NCBI RefSeq assembly: GCF_900111035.1
Contig: NZ_FOFU01000001.1
Coordinates: 504,558 to 568,557, forward strand
Direction of reading: 5' to 3'
Source of the DNA: Treponema bryantii
Lineage (GTDB): Bacteria > Spirochaetota > Spirochaetia > Treponematales > Treponemataceae
DNA: 64,000 bases
Under the pieces are notes generated by a model. That model was given only the letters and a program-made list of their open reading frames with translations, did no database searches and was not told the origin of the DNA. The position numbers were made by a program, and so were the translations under genes. Below, piece after piece: positions 34,152 to 41,770 of the stretch (positions are counted from its first letter, which is position 1; every line of letters begins with the position of its first letter).

Positions 34152-34403
34152 TTATCGGCAGGTTCTTCTTTCCAAAATATTCTTTTTATAAATGATATAT
34201 CCACCTCTTACAGAGTTCTCACTACAAGAGTAAGATTGTGCAAGGATAAGATAATCAGCAGATTCTTCAAGAAGGAATCCAACTGTTTCAATCGGCTTGA
34301 TTTCGTCTTTAAGATTTTTTACATCTTCAACATCCTGCCACCTGTCTGCAAGTAATGAATAACCAGAATCAATCCATTTTACATAAACAATATGGTCTGT
34401 CAT
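34152..34403 (-). CDS. Phage protein of unknown function
   Basis: 83 residues, beta-rich (VYVKWIDSGYSLL...YLILAQSYSCSENSVRGGYI). The stop and start positions abut the next gene, so it is in the same transcript. No domain recognised. Confidence 0.5.
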   Translation of the reverse strand: MTDHIVYVKWIDSGYSLLADRWQDVEDVKNLKDEIKPIETVGFLLEESADYLILAQSYSCSENSVRGGYIIYKKNILERRTCR

Positions 34404-34766
34404 TTACTTTGTCTCCATTCTAAAATAATCATAAGGAAGTTCTTTTAGAATCTTTACATTTCGTAACAAAGGTTCATTATCAGCACCTTTTCCAACCTCG
34501 TCACCAGTTACAACAAATATCTTTGTATTTTTATCGCATCCGCAACAATCATCTGGAAATGCTGAACTTGAAAAATCTCCGTGAGTACAGGAATTAGCGT
34601 GTAATGGTGCTACCAAGTGATAACCGTCTGAAAGTTTTATAGCGTTCCAAACCGAAACCCCTTCCTCGTAACCAATACATTTATATCCGTCTCCAACAAT
34701 ACCATTACCGATTTTACTTTTCTCATTTTCTGGGATTTTTCCAAATCGTATATATAACCCATTCAT
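34404..34766 (-). CDS. Phage protein with Cys/His-rich centre
   Basis: 120 residues. HANSCTHGDFSSSAFPDDCCGCDKNTKIF (about 55-83) suggests a metal site. The N-terminus (MNGLYIRFGKIPENEKS) resembles small early proteins of gut phages. Function unknown. Confidence 0.5.
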   Translation of the reverse strand: MNGLYIRFGKIPENEKSKIGNGIVGDGYKCIGYEEGVSVWNAIKLSDGYHLVAPLHANSCTHGDFSSSAFPDDCCGCDKNTKIFVVTGDEVGKGADNEPLLRNVKILKELPYDYFRMETK

Positions 34767-35219
34767 TTACTTTTCCTCCTTCCATTTTTCAAACATCTTT
34801 TCAGCCTGTATATAAGCACAGTTCGGAACACACATTTCTGAATCTGGATTTACTGTGTAATAGATTGCGTAAGCGATAGCATCTACCATATCGTGTTTTA
34901 GATACAAAAAGTTCGGTTTCTTATTTTCCTTCTTACCCAATTCCGCTTCGATTTCATCTCTACCAAAGTTACCTTGTGACAAGATGTTTTCGAGTTCTAC
35001 TTCATAATCTTCTGCAAGTCGTAGGTTCTGCATAATCTCACGGTGGGATTTCATTGTAGGGTGATTATCTGCAATATGTCGCATACCTTTGGTTAGTTTA
35101 GTAAGAACTCCGAGCGATTTATAAAGATAACTGATTGCATTTGTCAGTTGCTTATGTGTAATTAAAAGTTCTTCATCAATAACTTTGTTGCGTTCTTTTT
35201 CAAAATCTAAATCTGTCAT
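34767..35219 (-). CDS. Helical phage protein
   Basis: 150 residues, mostly alpha-helical (ELLITHKQLTNAISYLYKSLGVLTKLTKGMRH), with a C-terminal segment containing two Cys (MCVPNC). Function unknown. Confidence 0.5.
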   Translation of the reverse strand: MTDLDFEKERNKVIDEELLITHKQLTNAISYLYKSLGVLTKLTKGMRHIADNHPTMKSHREIMQNLRLAEDYEVELENILSQGNFGRDEIEAELGKKENKKPNFLYLKHDMVDAIAYAIYYTVNPDSEMCVPNCAYIQAEKMFEKWKEEK

Positions 35220-35221
35220 TC

Positions 35222-35437
35222 TTAATCTCCTACCTCAAACTTACTGTCATAGTACCAACAACACATCTTGCAGGAATTACTGTCATCCCATTGTCCGTCA
35301 CTGTCAAAATGTCCTGTATCATAACCACCTTTTGCCTTGTAAATCTTACACATCTTACAAGGGTCTATTACTAAAGGAATATCATTTATATATCCTTCAT
35401 AACTTTCTAATTGATTTTTTAGTTCTGTCTTTGCCAT
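35222..35437 (-). CDS. Small Cys-rich protein
   Basis: 71 residues with CKMCKIYKAKGG and SCKMCCWYYDS, probably binding zinc. Helical N-terminus. Function unknown. Confidence 0.5.
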   Translation of the reverse strand: MAKTELKNQLESYEGYINDIPLVIDPCKMCKIYKAKGGYDTGHFDSDGQWDDSNSCKMCCWYYDSKFEVGD

Positions 35438-35451
35438 TTCTATTCAACCTC

Positions 35452-35628
35452 TTAATACACAATCTCGATATAACTTTCCTGTCCATTTTTACTGAACTCT
35501 GTTTGAAAAGTTGCTGATTCAGTTTCGTATTGTGTACGTTTATTTCTTTGTCGCAGATAAATCTTACAATCTGGTGAACCAAACTTTTCAGCCATTTCAA
35601 CTGCTTTCTTCAAATCTTCTAAAGTCAT
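35452..35628 (-). CDS. 58-residue phage protein
   Basis: MTLEDLKKAVEMAEKFGSPDCKIYLRQRNKRTQYETESATF..., a helix followed by strands. It fits exactly between its neighbours and explains the stretch better than the competing frame at 35397-35600. Confidence 0.6.
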   Translation of the reverse strand: MTLEDLKKAVEMAEKFGSPDCKIYLRQRNKRTQYETESATFQTEFSKNGQESYIEIVY

Positions 35629-35961
35629 TTATTCACTCTCCTTTAGTTCTGGAAGTACAATTTCTTTCCAAGCGATAACATCAGTAATGGAACACCAAGA
35701 ACCTCTACTGACCCATTCATTATGATTTGTAAGACGTTTTACATCGCAGTCTCCTCTCGGAAAAACAACCAAAACATCTTTATAAAGTTCTGGTAATTCG
35801 TCTTTCACATAATGCCATTCATTAGCCTTGTTAAAGCCGAATTCTGCACCTTTTAGAAAACCGTCATACCGACCACATTTTAAGACTTCAATCTGCTCTT
35901 TAGTTAATAATTTTTTTTCATATCCTGTTGTCGCATATTCTTCTGCTTCTTTCTCAAACAT
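35629..35961 (-). CDS. DUF551-like phage protein
   Basis: 110 residues. EWHYVKDELPELYKDVLVVF...WVSRGSWCSITDVIAWKEIVLPELKE matches the common phage family whose core reads W-----LP----VL------W---I-AW. Function unknown, but a good marker of phage origin. Confidence 0.7.
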   Translation of the reverse strand: MFEKEAEEYATTGYEKKLLTKEQIEVLKCGRYDGFLKGAEFGFNKANEWHYVKDELPELYKDVLVVFPRGDCDVKRLTNHNEWVSRGSWCSITDVIAWKEIVLPELKESE

Positions 35962-35963
35962 AG

Positions 35964-36155
35964 TTACTCCTTCTTTACAAAATCCACTAAATACTTACAA
36001 CCAAATTGTGAATGTCCTTTACTTCGATTACACTCTGCACACTTGTGAGTATGTTCATAACAACAATCTTCGCAATTCTGCCAAACATCAACCATACATT
36101 TAATGCAATCTCTTTTTAGTTTTCTTCCGTCTTTTGTATTATTGCAATAAACCAT
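35964..36155 (-). CDS. Cys/His-rich small protein
   Basis: 63 residues with ten Cys, arranged in CxxC pairs (CIKCMVDVWQNCEDCCYEHTHKCAEC), so almost certainly zinc-binding. Function unknown. Confidence 0.55.
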   Translation of the reverse strand: MVYCNNTKDGRKLKRDCIKCMVDVWQNCEDCCYEHTHKCAECNRSKGHSQFGCKYLVDFVKKE

Positions 36156-36158
36156 AAT

Positions 36159-36269
36159 TTACTCCTTCATAAAATCAATAAAACAGGTTATCCACATATA
36201 GACACCCAATACTATTACAATAATTGGAAATAAAGCAATCGAAAGAACTGCGTATAATATCTTTATCAT
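36159..36269 (-). CDS. 36-residue membrane peptide
   Basis: MIKILYAVLSIALFPIIVIVLGVYMWITCFIDFMKE, a single hydrophobic segment. Short membrane peptides are common in phage early regions. The ATG lies 4 nt inside the end of the upstream gene. Confidence 0.5.
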   Translation of the reverse strand: MIKILYAVLSIALFPIIVIVLGVYMWITCFIDFMKE

Positions 36270-36448
36270 TTTTCCACCTCGCTATCTATAACGCAACTTA
36301 ATTTCACATTTCTTCGGGTATATTTTTTTCGTATTGTTTTGCAACCTTCCTTGAACTTTAGATACAAGTAATGGCTATCTTCCCAATAACGTACAACATC
36401 CTTGTTTTCTTCTTCTCCACCTGTTCGGTAATCAACTATTACTGTCAT
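36266..36448 (-). CDS. 60-residue basic protein
   Basis: MTVIVDYRTGGEEENKDVVRYWEDSHYLYLKFKEGCK..., four-strand beta pattern with a lysine-rich end. Function unknown. Confidence 0.5.
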   Translation of the reverse strand: MTVIVDYRTGGEEENKDVVRYWEDSHYLYLKFKEGCKTIRKKYTRRNVKLSCVIDSEVEK

Positions 36449-36873
36449 TTTTCCACCTCGCTATCTTTAAGGAATTGCTCTGCCTTGTCTTGTATGCTCT
36501 TAAAACTCGGACATTTGCTATTACCTTGCCAATTCGCCCACTTTACAAACTCTTTAATAATTTCTTTTGCTTTGGTGAGTTGTTGCGTTTTTAAATTTGA
36601 CGCTTTTTGAAGTTCAGGAGTAAGCAAATTGATAGCATTAAGTCTTGCCCTCAATCCTGCGTTTTCTTCTTGCAATTCCTTAATATACTGTATCTTTTGT
36701 GTAAGGCATTTATTCTCGTATTCCTTCTGACAGATAAAACCACCTTTGTTTTCGGGACAATTTTTACAAGAGAGCAAAACGCTGATTTTTTCTTCAAGTT
36801 CGGCATTTTCCTTGTAGATTTCACATTCTGACTTATAGCCACAATGTTTGCAATTATTATATTTACAACTCAT
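36445..36873 (-). CDS. Coiled-coil protein with N-terminal Cys cluster
   Basis: 142 residues from MSCKYNNCKHCGYKSEC. The first 20 residues form a probable zinc finger, then CKNCPENKGGFIC, then coiled coil. It shares the leader GGAGATAAAAGAAAA with two nearby genes. Function unknown. Confidence 0.55.
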   Translation of the reverse strand: MSCKYNNCKHCGYKSECEIYKENAELEEKISVLLSCKNCPENKGGFICQKEYENKCLTQKIQYIKELQEENAGLRARLNAINLLTPELQKASNLKTQQLTKAKEIIKEFVKWANWQGNSKCPSFKSIQDKAEQFLKDSEVEK

Positions 36874-36880
36874 TTTTCTT

Positions 36881-37366
36881 TTATCTCCTCGGTTCTTCAT
36901 AATATTTCATTCCATTTGAAACGAGATAAAACATTACTGCTTCTTTATTTTCAAACCACTTGATTGTATTACACTTTGGTAACGCACCTTGTACTGAATA
37001 ATCAATCTTCCATTCAGTATCGAAAAGATTTTTATATGCAAACCATTTATGGTCGCTATCTCTTTCATCAACAGGAAGATAACACTTCATTTTCTCAATC
37101 TGTGCTTGCAGATTAGATATTATTTCGTTCTTCTGCCAAAACATTTTGTCATAGTCTGTCTCTGCCTGTGACAATTTTTTATTAAGTTCCTTTAATTCAA
37201 GTTCACGACCTTCTAACTGATAAGAAACATTTTCAAGTTTGTTTTCAAGGTCTGAATAACAGTCAATATAACCGTCATAAAATGAACCATACGATAAACC
37301 TTGATTTCTTTTTGAACATACTGAATATCTATTATCTATATGCAATTTCAATTCTTCTTTATTCAT
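36881..37366 (-). CDS. Coiled-coil phage protein
   Basis: 161 residues. Coiled coil at about residues 35-85 and a C-terminal alpha/beta part. ATG after the GGAGATAAAAGAAAA leader. Function unknown. Confidence 0.5.
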   Translation of the reverse strand: MNKEELKLHIDNRYSVCSKRNQGLSYGSFYDGYIDCYSDLENKLENVSYQLEGRELELKELNKKLSQAETDYDKMFWQKNEIISNLQAQIEKMKCYLPVDERDSDHKWFAYKNLFDTEWKIDYSVQGALPKCNTIKWFENKEAVMFYLVSNGMKYYEEPRR

Positions 37367-37387
37367 TTTTCTTTTATCTCCTTAAAA

Positions 37388-37606
37388 CTATTTCAATAAA
37401 TCTTTCAAAACTTCTTTATCGTCTATACAAACCTTAATCAAGAAATCTTCATACCTTGCTAAAGACTGATACTTGTTGCCTAATACGTCTGTAATTATTG
37501 CTCGCTCAAAACAGAAATCTTCCTTTCTTTTTTCTACTTTAAGTATAAGAGAAACATTCAAGTCTACAATTTCATCGTCTTTATCAAAAACTTTAACAAA
37601 CGTCAT
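37388..37606 (-). CDS. 72-residue phage protein
   Basis: Starts MTFVKVFDKDDEIVDLNV, preceded by the GGAGATAAAAGAAAA leader. Beta-rich N-terminus and a C-terminal helix. Function unknown. Confidence 0.5.
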   Translation of the reverse strand: MTFVKVFDKDDEIVDLNVSLILKVEKRKEDFCFERAIITDVLGNKYQSLARYEDFLIKVCIDDKEVLKDLLK

Positions 37607-37866
37607 TTTTCTTTTATCTCCCATTTTTTACAGTTACGACAACATTCAGAAGGTTTCATTCCTTTACCTTGCTCTGCTAGTTCTATTAAGCACTGCTGAT
37701 AATTCTTGCAGTTACACCAATTTTTCATTTTCTCAATCTGTGCTTCTAACTCTCGCACTTTTTCATCGTGCTTTCTTTTTTCCATTTCTTCACAATAATC
37801 AAACTCTTTGTCTGTCATCTTCCTAACTCCTTTGTTTAAGTCTGACCAAGTTGGTAAATCTTTCAT
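37603..37866 (-). CDS. Coiled-coil protein with C-terminal Cys motif
   Basis: 87 residues. Helical centre KRKHDEKVRELEAQIEKM, then WCNCKNYQQC and ECCRNCKKWE. This recurring coiled coil plus Cys layout appears in several ORFs of this region, suggesting duplication. Confidence 0.5.
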   Translation of the reverse strand: MKDLPTWSDLNKGVRKMTDKEFDYCEEMEKRKHDEKVRELEAQIEKMKNWCNCKNYQQCLIELAEQGKGMKPSECCRNCKKWEIKEK

Positions 37867-37876
37867 TACCTACCTC

Positions 37877-38161
37877 CTAATCTGGTTCAAACTCGTGCTC
37901 TTTGAACTCAACGTCATACAACTTTTCCCTAACCTGTTTTTTCATTTCATCAGTAATTTCTACTGGATCTTTTGAATAATCGTCATACGCTTTTACATAT
38001 TCAACTTCATCAATTGTGAAGTCTCCGTCGGGTGGTTCGCATCCGTAACCCCAAGAATCTCCGCTACTGTACCACCCTGTTGCTTCTGCTCTGACATCAA
38101 CATCAATGTCACCTTCATCGGTGTACAGTGTAACAGTTCCGTAATAATACATATTACTCAT
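37877..38161 (-). CDS. Phage protein of unknown function
   Basis: 94 residues, MSNMYYYGTVTLYTDEGDIDVDVRAEATGWYSSGDSWGYGCEPPDGDFTIDEV: a beta-rich acidic protein. Related small proteins occur in many phages. Overlaps the next gene by 4 nt. Confidence 0.55.
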   Translation of the reverse strand: MSNMYYYGTVTLYTDEGDIDVDVRAEATGWYSSGDSWGYGCEPPDGDFTIDEVEYVKAYDDYSKDPVEITDEMKKQVREKLYDVEFKEHEFEPD

Positions 38162-38352
38162 TTCTGCTCTCCTTCCAAAACCAGATATTCAATGAACTTC
38201 ACATCCTGTGCTGTCAAACGCTGTTTCTTCTGCATTTCTTCAATTTCTGCTCGTTCAAGTGCCAACCGATTTTCAATTTCATCAAGTCTGTTTTTTACAC
38301 ATATAAAAGTTCCAACGAAGAATGTTATCAACAAGAACGTAAGAACTATCAT
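38158..38352 (-). CDS. Small membrane-anchored coiled-coil protein
   Basis: 64 residues from MIVLTFLLITFFVGTF, which overlaps the preceding stop as TAATG. One N-terminal transmembrane helix and a charged coiled coil, the shape of an Rz-like or membrane anchor protein. A lysis role is possible but unproven. Confidence 0.5.
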   Translation of the reverse strand: MIVLTFLLITFFVGTFICVKNRLDEIENRLALERAEIEEMQKKQRLTAQDVKFIEYLVLEGEQK

Positions 38353-38522
38353 TACCTTTTCTGCCAAGTTTCCCCTCCATCTAATGAACACAGTTTTGTT
38401 TTTTCTGTATCGGTAATCATAATCGTATCACCGTAGAAACATACATCGAGATAGTGAATACCACTTTCTTTTATGATGTTCAAAATCTCTGTAGTTTTCT
38501 CTTTCAGCAAATCTTCGTTCAT
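38352..38522 (-). CDS. 56-residue phage protein
   Basis: MNEDLLKEKTTEILNIIKESGIHYLDVCFYGDTIMITDTEK..., helix then strands. It overlaps the upstream gene by 4 nt and fills an otherwise empty interval. Confidence 0.6.
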   Translation of the reverse strand: MNEDLLKEKTTEILNIIKESGIHYLDVCFYGDTIMITDTEKTKLCSLDGGETWQKR

Positions 38523-38716
38523 TTCAACACCCCATATTTCGTTTTATTACCAACATCTATTTCATAGAGCAATACTCCGTGATTTTCGCACTTAATTAAA
38601 AATGCGTTAGTAAGGCTATACCCCATTTTTGATGCTTCACTCTTCGTCATTTCCTTCTGTTTCAGAACTTCCACAAGTTCCAGCTCTTTCTTCGTCAGAT
38701 AATGTTCCCACATCAT
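38519..38716 (-). CDS. Small protein with possible winged helix
   Basis: 65 residues from MMWEHYLTKKELELVEVLKQKEMTKSEASKMGYS. The helical N-terminus with a Y-GVLK beta end suggests a tiny DNA-binding fold. It overlaps the next membrane protein by 80 nt in another frame, unusually long for this phage. Confidence 0.5.
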   Translation of the reverse strand: MMWEHYLTKKELELVEVLKQKEMTKSEASKMGYSLTNAFLIKCENHGVLLYEIDVGNKTKYGVLK

Positions 38717-38843
38717 TCTTACCTTTTTTGAAAAACGCTTCCATTCCAAACTCTACTCCAACTGCAACAGAGATAACAATTGCACACACAAAGAATAGAA
38801 ACAAAACTAACACCAAAAATGTTTTGATAATAACACTAAGCAT
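38637..38843 (-). CDS. Small membrane protein with acidic tail
   Basis: 68 residues from MLSVIIKTFLVLVLFLFFVCAIV: one long hydrophobic segment followed by a Gly/Glu/Ser-rich tail. Overlaps the DnaC-like gene by 8 nt and the following gene by 80 nt. Function unknown. Confidence 0.5.
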   Translation of the reverse strand: MLSVIIKTFLVLVLFLFFVCAIVISVAVGVEFGMEAFFKKGKNDVGTLSDEERAGTCGSSETEGNDEE

Positions 38844-39504
38844 ACTTCCTCCTTGATTTACGTTTGCTTTCCCAATCAAAAGTCAACGTTGTACACACTT
38901 CTGTAAATCTGTCGAAAACAGCAGTTCCCAAAAAGTTTACAAACGATTTTTTCGATGCGTTAGTTACAAGAACTGTCGGTTTATTGTTTTCATATCTCAT
39001 ACAGATTATCTGCATCAACACAAACTTTTCTGTCGTATCATTTACAAAGTATTTGCAGCACTCATCAATTACAAGCATATCTACTTTAGAATAATGTCTG
39101 ATAAGTTCCTCTCGGTTCATATCAACCTTATAACCTGTCGCCGAATCATACTTCATACACAGCATTGACGATGTGATATATTCACCACCACATTCTCGAA
39201 TAATGGAACAAGCAAGATGCGACTTTCCCGTTCCATTATTCCCACACAAAACTAACATTCTATTGTACGGATTCTTCGCAAAATCCATTACTGTTTTCAA
39301 CGCACTTCCATTAAGTGCCGTTTCTTCATAAGTAGCAAAACTTTCACAAAAAAACTTCTCGGGAACTCCACTCTCCTTATATTTCTTATATCTATCTTCA
39401 TTTCGAAACTTCTCTTGCATCGCATCGTATGCACATATCTTTTCTTCTGTTTCTTCTTGAGGCAAGATTGTATCCAACCCCTTAAACATTGGAAATGTTT
39501 TCAT
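38836..39504 (-). CDS. DnaC-like helicase loader ATPase
   Basis: 222 residues. Walker A LCGNNGTGKSHLA (about 87-99), Walker B MLVIDECCKYF (about 144), sensor-like LVTNASKKSF. It should load the host replicative helicase at the phage origin. It lies directly downstream of the initiator gene. Confidence 0.85.
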   Translation of the reverse strand: MKTFPMFKGLDTILPQEETEEKICAYDAMQEKFRNEDRYKKYKESGVPEKFFCESFATYEETALNGSALKTVMDFAKNPYNRMLVLCGNNGTGKSHLACSIIRECGGEYITSSMLCMKYDSATGYKVDMNREELIRHYSKVDMLVIDECCKYFVNDTTEKFVLMQIICMRYENNKPTVLVTNASKKSFVNFLGTAVFDRFTEVCTTLTFDWESKRKSRRKYA

Positions 39505-39512
39505 AACAACTC

Positions 39513-40223
39513 CTAGAAATCAACCTCTCCGACATCTGAATCATTATCTATTCTTCCGTCAGTTGCATTTATCAATTGTGCCAACATACCTGCTGAAAGA
39601 ATTGTTGTAAGCACATACCCTTTTGAAACAATAAACTTATTGTCTATGGATCTGCGAACAGCATCTAAAATCTTTTCAAGACCATATTTTTCAATACAAT
39701 CTTTTGTCAATTTTCTACTCTGTGCCCAATTCACTATTGGTTTTTCACTTTTTACAACTCCTCTTTCATAAAGTTGCTGATAGTTCAAAGCATACTCTTT
39801 TTCGACTCTTTCAATATCATTCTTTGGAACTCTCTCGGTTAATGGAACTCTCTGTGGCGTTTCTGCAACCTTTACTGGCTGATTGCATTTATACGCGCCT
39901 GTTTTTTCAACCTCTAAAGTTGATTTTTCGTTCAGATACTTTGTTTCTGTGTATCTATCACTACGAAGATAATTGTTTATTCTCCAATGGCGAATAACAA
40001 CAATTCCACTGTCGAACGGAATCAAGAAGAACTTTGCAATAAGAATCTTCAAATCATCTTCACTTGCCATACATTGTCGCATTATCGCTTTTGGCGAATC
40101 GACAAAGCCATCATCATCTGCAACCATATTTAATGTAAAATACAGACATCTCGCTGTTGCTGGCATATCCAAAAATGCGTCAGACAACACAATCGACTTT
40201 GCAAACATACGTCTATTTGCCGT
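39513..40223 (-). CDS. Replication initiator / replisome organizer, probable ACG start
   Basis: N-terminal winged-helix domain (FLDMPATARCLYFTLNMVADDDGFVDSPKAIMR) as in phage replication initiators, a linker with PLTERVPKND, and a helical C-terminal part. The first in-frame ATG (40208) begins MFAKSIVLSD, but homologous proteins begin M-x-x-RRMF. The upstream codons here read ACG GCA AAT AGA CGT ATG, i.e. (ACG)ANRRMF. An alternative is a 5-codon leader (ATG ACC TAC GGC AAA TAG, after GGGAGG) with re-initiation at 40208. Confidence 0.75.
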   Translation of the reverse strand, partial: TANRRMFAKSIVLSDAFLDMPATARCLYFTLNMVADDDGFVDSPKAIMRQCMASEDDLKILIAKFFLIPFDSGIVVIRHWRINNYLRSDRYTETKYLNEKSTLEVEKTGAYKCNQPVKVAETPQRVPLTERVPKNDIERVEKEYALNYQQLYERGVVKSEKPIVNWAQSRKLTKDCIEKYGLEKILDAVRRSIDNKFIVSKGYVLTTILSAGMLAQLINATDGRIDNDSDVGEVDF

Positions 40224-40273
40224 AGGTCATCTACCTCCCTGTCATTTTTGACATATTACTTTATTAAAACAAA

Positions 40274-40360
40274 AATCCTTGATTCAACAGACTGCGGTTG
40301 GTAATTCCGATAACTCCCAAAGAAACTAAAGAGTTAATTCAATCTGCTGAACCAAGGATT
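40274..40360 (-). ncRNA. Leader hairpin / attenuator or small RNA
   Basis: Long imperfect stem: AATCCTTG/CAAGGATT, TTCA/TGAA and CAGA/TCTG separated by single mismatches, with an inner TAACTC/GAGTTA hairpin. The minus-strand transcript ends ...GGATTTTTGTTTT, like a terminator. It lies between the promoter at 40.41 kb and the initiator gene. Confidence 0.6.
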
Positions 40361-40408
40361 CTGCACAGTTTCTTTGTTTGTATTTAAGGTTTACCAGACC
40401 TTATCTGT

Positions 40409-40437
40409 AGTATATCACTTACTCATTATGGTGTATA
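40409..40437 (-). promoter_or_regulatory. Promoter of the replication module
   Basis: TATACT at 40414-40409 with a 17-nt spacer to TATACA at 40437-40432. The -35 is poor, consistent with dependence on an activator at the abutting palindrome. Confidence 0.55.
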
Positions 40438-40438
40438 G

Positions 40439-40452
40439 TTCGCACGTGCGAA
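40439..40452. promoter_or_regulatory. Operator TTCGCACGTGCGAA, copy 4
   Basis: Perfect palindrome one base upstream of the weak -35 box and directly after the stop codon at 40453. Activator-like position. Confidence 0.85.
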
Positions 40453-40797
40453 TTATTGCTTAAAATCCATTATTGATTGATACAACTCATAAAGCATTTC
40501 TTCACACGCTTTCATATCGTTATAAACATCAATCATTTCGTATGGTGCTCCATTTTTTCCGTGTCCGTTATCATCAAGCCATAAATACGCTTCATAACTT
40601 GGGTCGTAACTGTCGTAGTATTCACGCAACTTATCTTCAATTTCTCCAAGAGTTTTATATTCAAGTTCTACATTAAAATCTTGTCCTGCTGGAGAATACT
40701 GGCTGAACATTACTAACTTAGTTCCACCTTCGTTTTTATCCCAAGTTACAGTCCAGCCAAGTTCTTCTGCAATCTTTTCAATTTTTGCTTTTGTCAT
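40453..40797 (-). CDS. Acidic phage protein
   Basis: 114 residues from MTKAKIEKIAEELGWTVTWD. Helix then beta strands with many Tyr/Asp residues (YYDSYDPSYEAYLWLDDNG). Function unknown. Confidence 0.55.
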   Translation of the reverse strand: MTKAKIEKIAEELGWTVTWDKNEGGTKLVMFSQYSPAGQDFNVELEYKTLGEIEDKLREYYDSYDPSYEAYLWLDDNGHGKNGAPYEMIDVYNDMKACEEMLYELYQSIMDFKQ

Positions 40798-40808
40798 TAT
40801 AAATCTCC

Positions 40809-41087
40809 TTACCAAGCAATTCTTATTGAACTATGCTTTGGACAATTGGCTTCAAATCCGTTCTGTTCAAAATATTTAAGCACTTCTTCAATTTCAATTT
40901 TAGAAGGACAAGGACACTCGTGTTTCCAACAATTGCAAGATACATCACTCCACCATTTGTGAATAAATCTAACTCCGCCATTAGATGCTGTTTCTTTAAC
41001 CAATCTTTCACAATTTTCAATCACCTTACTTACAACATCTTTTCTTATTGTAGATGCTTGTAAGTTTCTAATTTCATCTGCTGTCAT
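40809..41087 (-). CDS. Phage protein with Cys/His cluster
   Basis: 92 residues from MTADEIRNLQASTIRKDVV. HKWWSDVSCNCWKHECPCPSK is a likely metal site, and a similar layout is found in small proteins of other gut phages. The ATG overlaps the upstream stop as TAATG. Confidence 0.55.
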   Translation of the reverse strand: MTADEIRNLQASTIRKDVVSKVIENCERLVKETASNGGVRFIHKWWSDVSCNCWKHECPCPSKIEIEEVLKYFEQNGFEANCPKHSSIRIAW

Positions 41088-41224
41088 TATTTTTTCTCCT
41101 TTGCTTTGTATCTGCACTTTTTCTTGTCACCATAACAACTTGCATATTTATATTCCACTTTACAAATTGAACAAGTCGAATAAGTAGGTGGTTCATAATA
41201 CTTACAAGGTTTCTTTTTGTTCAT
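41087..41224 (-). CDS. 45-residue Cys-rich protein
   Basis: MNKKKPCKYYEPPTYSTCSICKVEYKYASCYGDKKKCRYKAKEKK, five Cys and strongly basic, probably a zinc-binding miniprotein. Function unknown. Confidence 0.55.
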   Translation of the reverse strand: MNKKKPCKYYEPPTYSTCSICKVEYKYASCYGDKKKCRYKAKEKK

Positions 41225-41384
41225 CTTTATTGTCCTCTATCTTTCTTTCCCAATATAACTTCGATATAATCGAATCCAACCTTACTCCAAGTGGTGAATA
41301 TGAAATGACGTGTCGCTTTCGTTCAGACAGTATCATAAGCACCAAATCTACATCTGATTTTTCTTCGAGTTCTTTTTTAGTCAT
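41202..41384 (-). CDS. 60-residue phage protein
   Basis: MTKKELEEKSDVDLVLMILSERKRHVISYSPLGVRLDSIIS..., helical. Overlaps the next small gene by 23 nt. Function unknown. Confidence 0.45.
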   Translation of the reverse strand: MTKKELEEKSDVDLVLMILSERKRHVISYSPLGVRLDSIISKLYWERKIEDNKDEQKETL

Positions 41385-41633
41385 TTAGTCCTCCCAAACT
41401 TCCAACATTCCGTATTCGAGAATGTCATGCAAATCTGAATGCCTACACCCGATGTAATTACCATTAAGCCAATCTTTGAACATTCGTTCATTTCCAATTT
41501 TCATATTACCTTTCTTAACCTGTTCTTTTACTTCTTTACGGAGTTTCCTAATAGAAGTGGTAACAAGAATGATGTCTCTTGAACTGTACTCTTTCCAAGC
41601 ATTACAACTCGAAAGGACATAAATGTTTTTCAT
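41385..41633 (-). CDS. 82-residue phage protein
   Basis: MKNIYVLSSCNAWKEYSSRDIILVTTSIRKLRKEVKEQVKKG...; starts like a small alpha/beta protein found in many early phage operons. ATGA overlap with the upstream ORF. Confidence 0.55.
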   Translation of the reverse strand: MKNIYVLSSCNAWKEYSSRDIILVTTSIRKLRKEVKEQVKKGNMKIGNERMFKDWLNGNYIGCRHSDLHDILEYGMLEVWED

Positions 41634-41761
41634 TTTCCCTCCCTCTTCTTAAGCCAATCACTGTACTTAAGAGGTTTGAGTTTCATTCCTCTCATAATTT
41701 TCTCATACGCGCAATATTCTTTTAATGTCTGGCTAATATAACTCTTTTCTTCTCTCTTCAT
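41630..41761 (-). CDS. 43-residue basic protein
   Basis: MKREEKSYISQTLKEYCAYEKIMRGMKLKPLKYSDWLKKREGK. Starts after GAAG-rich sequence and ends by ATGA overlap. Function unknown. Confidence 0.5.
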   Translation of the reverse strand: MKREEKSYISQTLKEYCAYEKIMRGMKLKPLKYSDWLKKREGK

Positions 41762-41770
41762 AACAACCAC

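Noticed and set aside
35397-35600. 67-codon minus-strand ORF
   Set aside because: It overlaps two better ORFs (35222-35437 and 35452-35628) that have ribosome-binding sites and fit the gene spacing.
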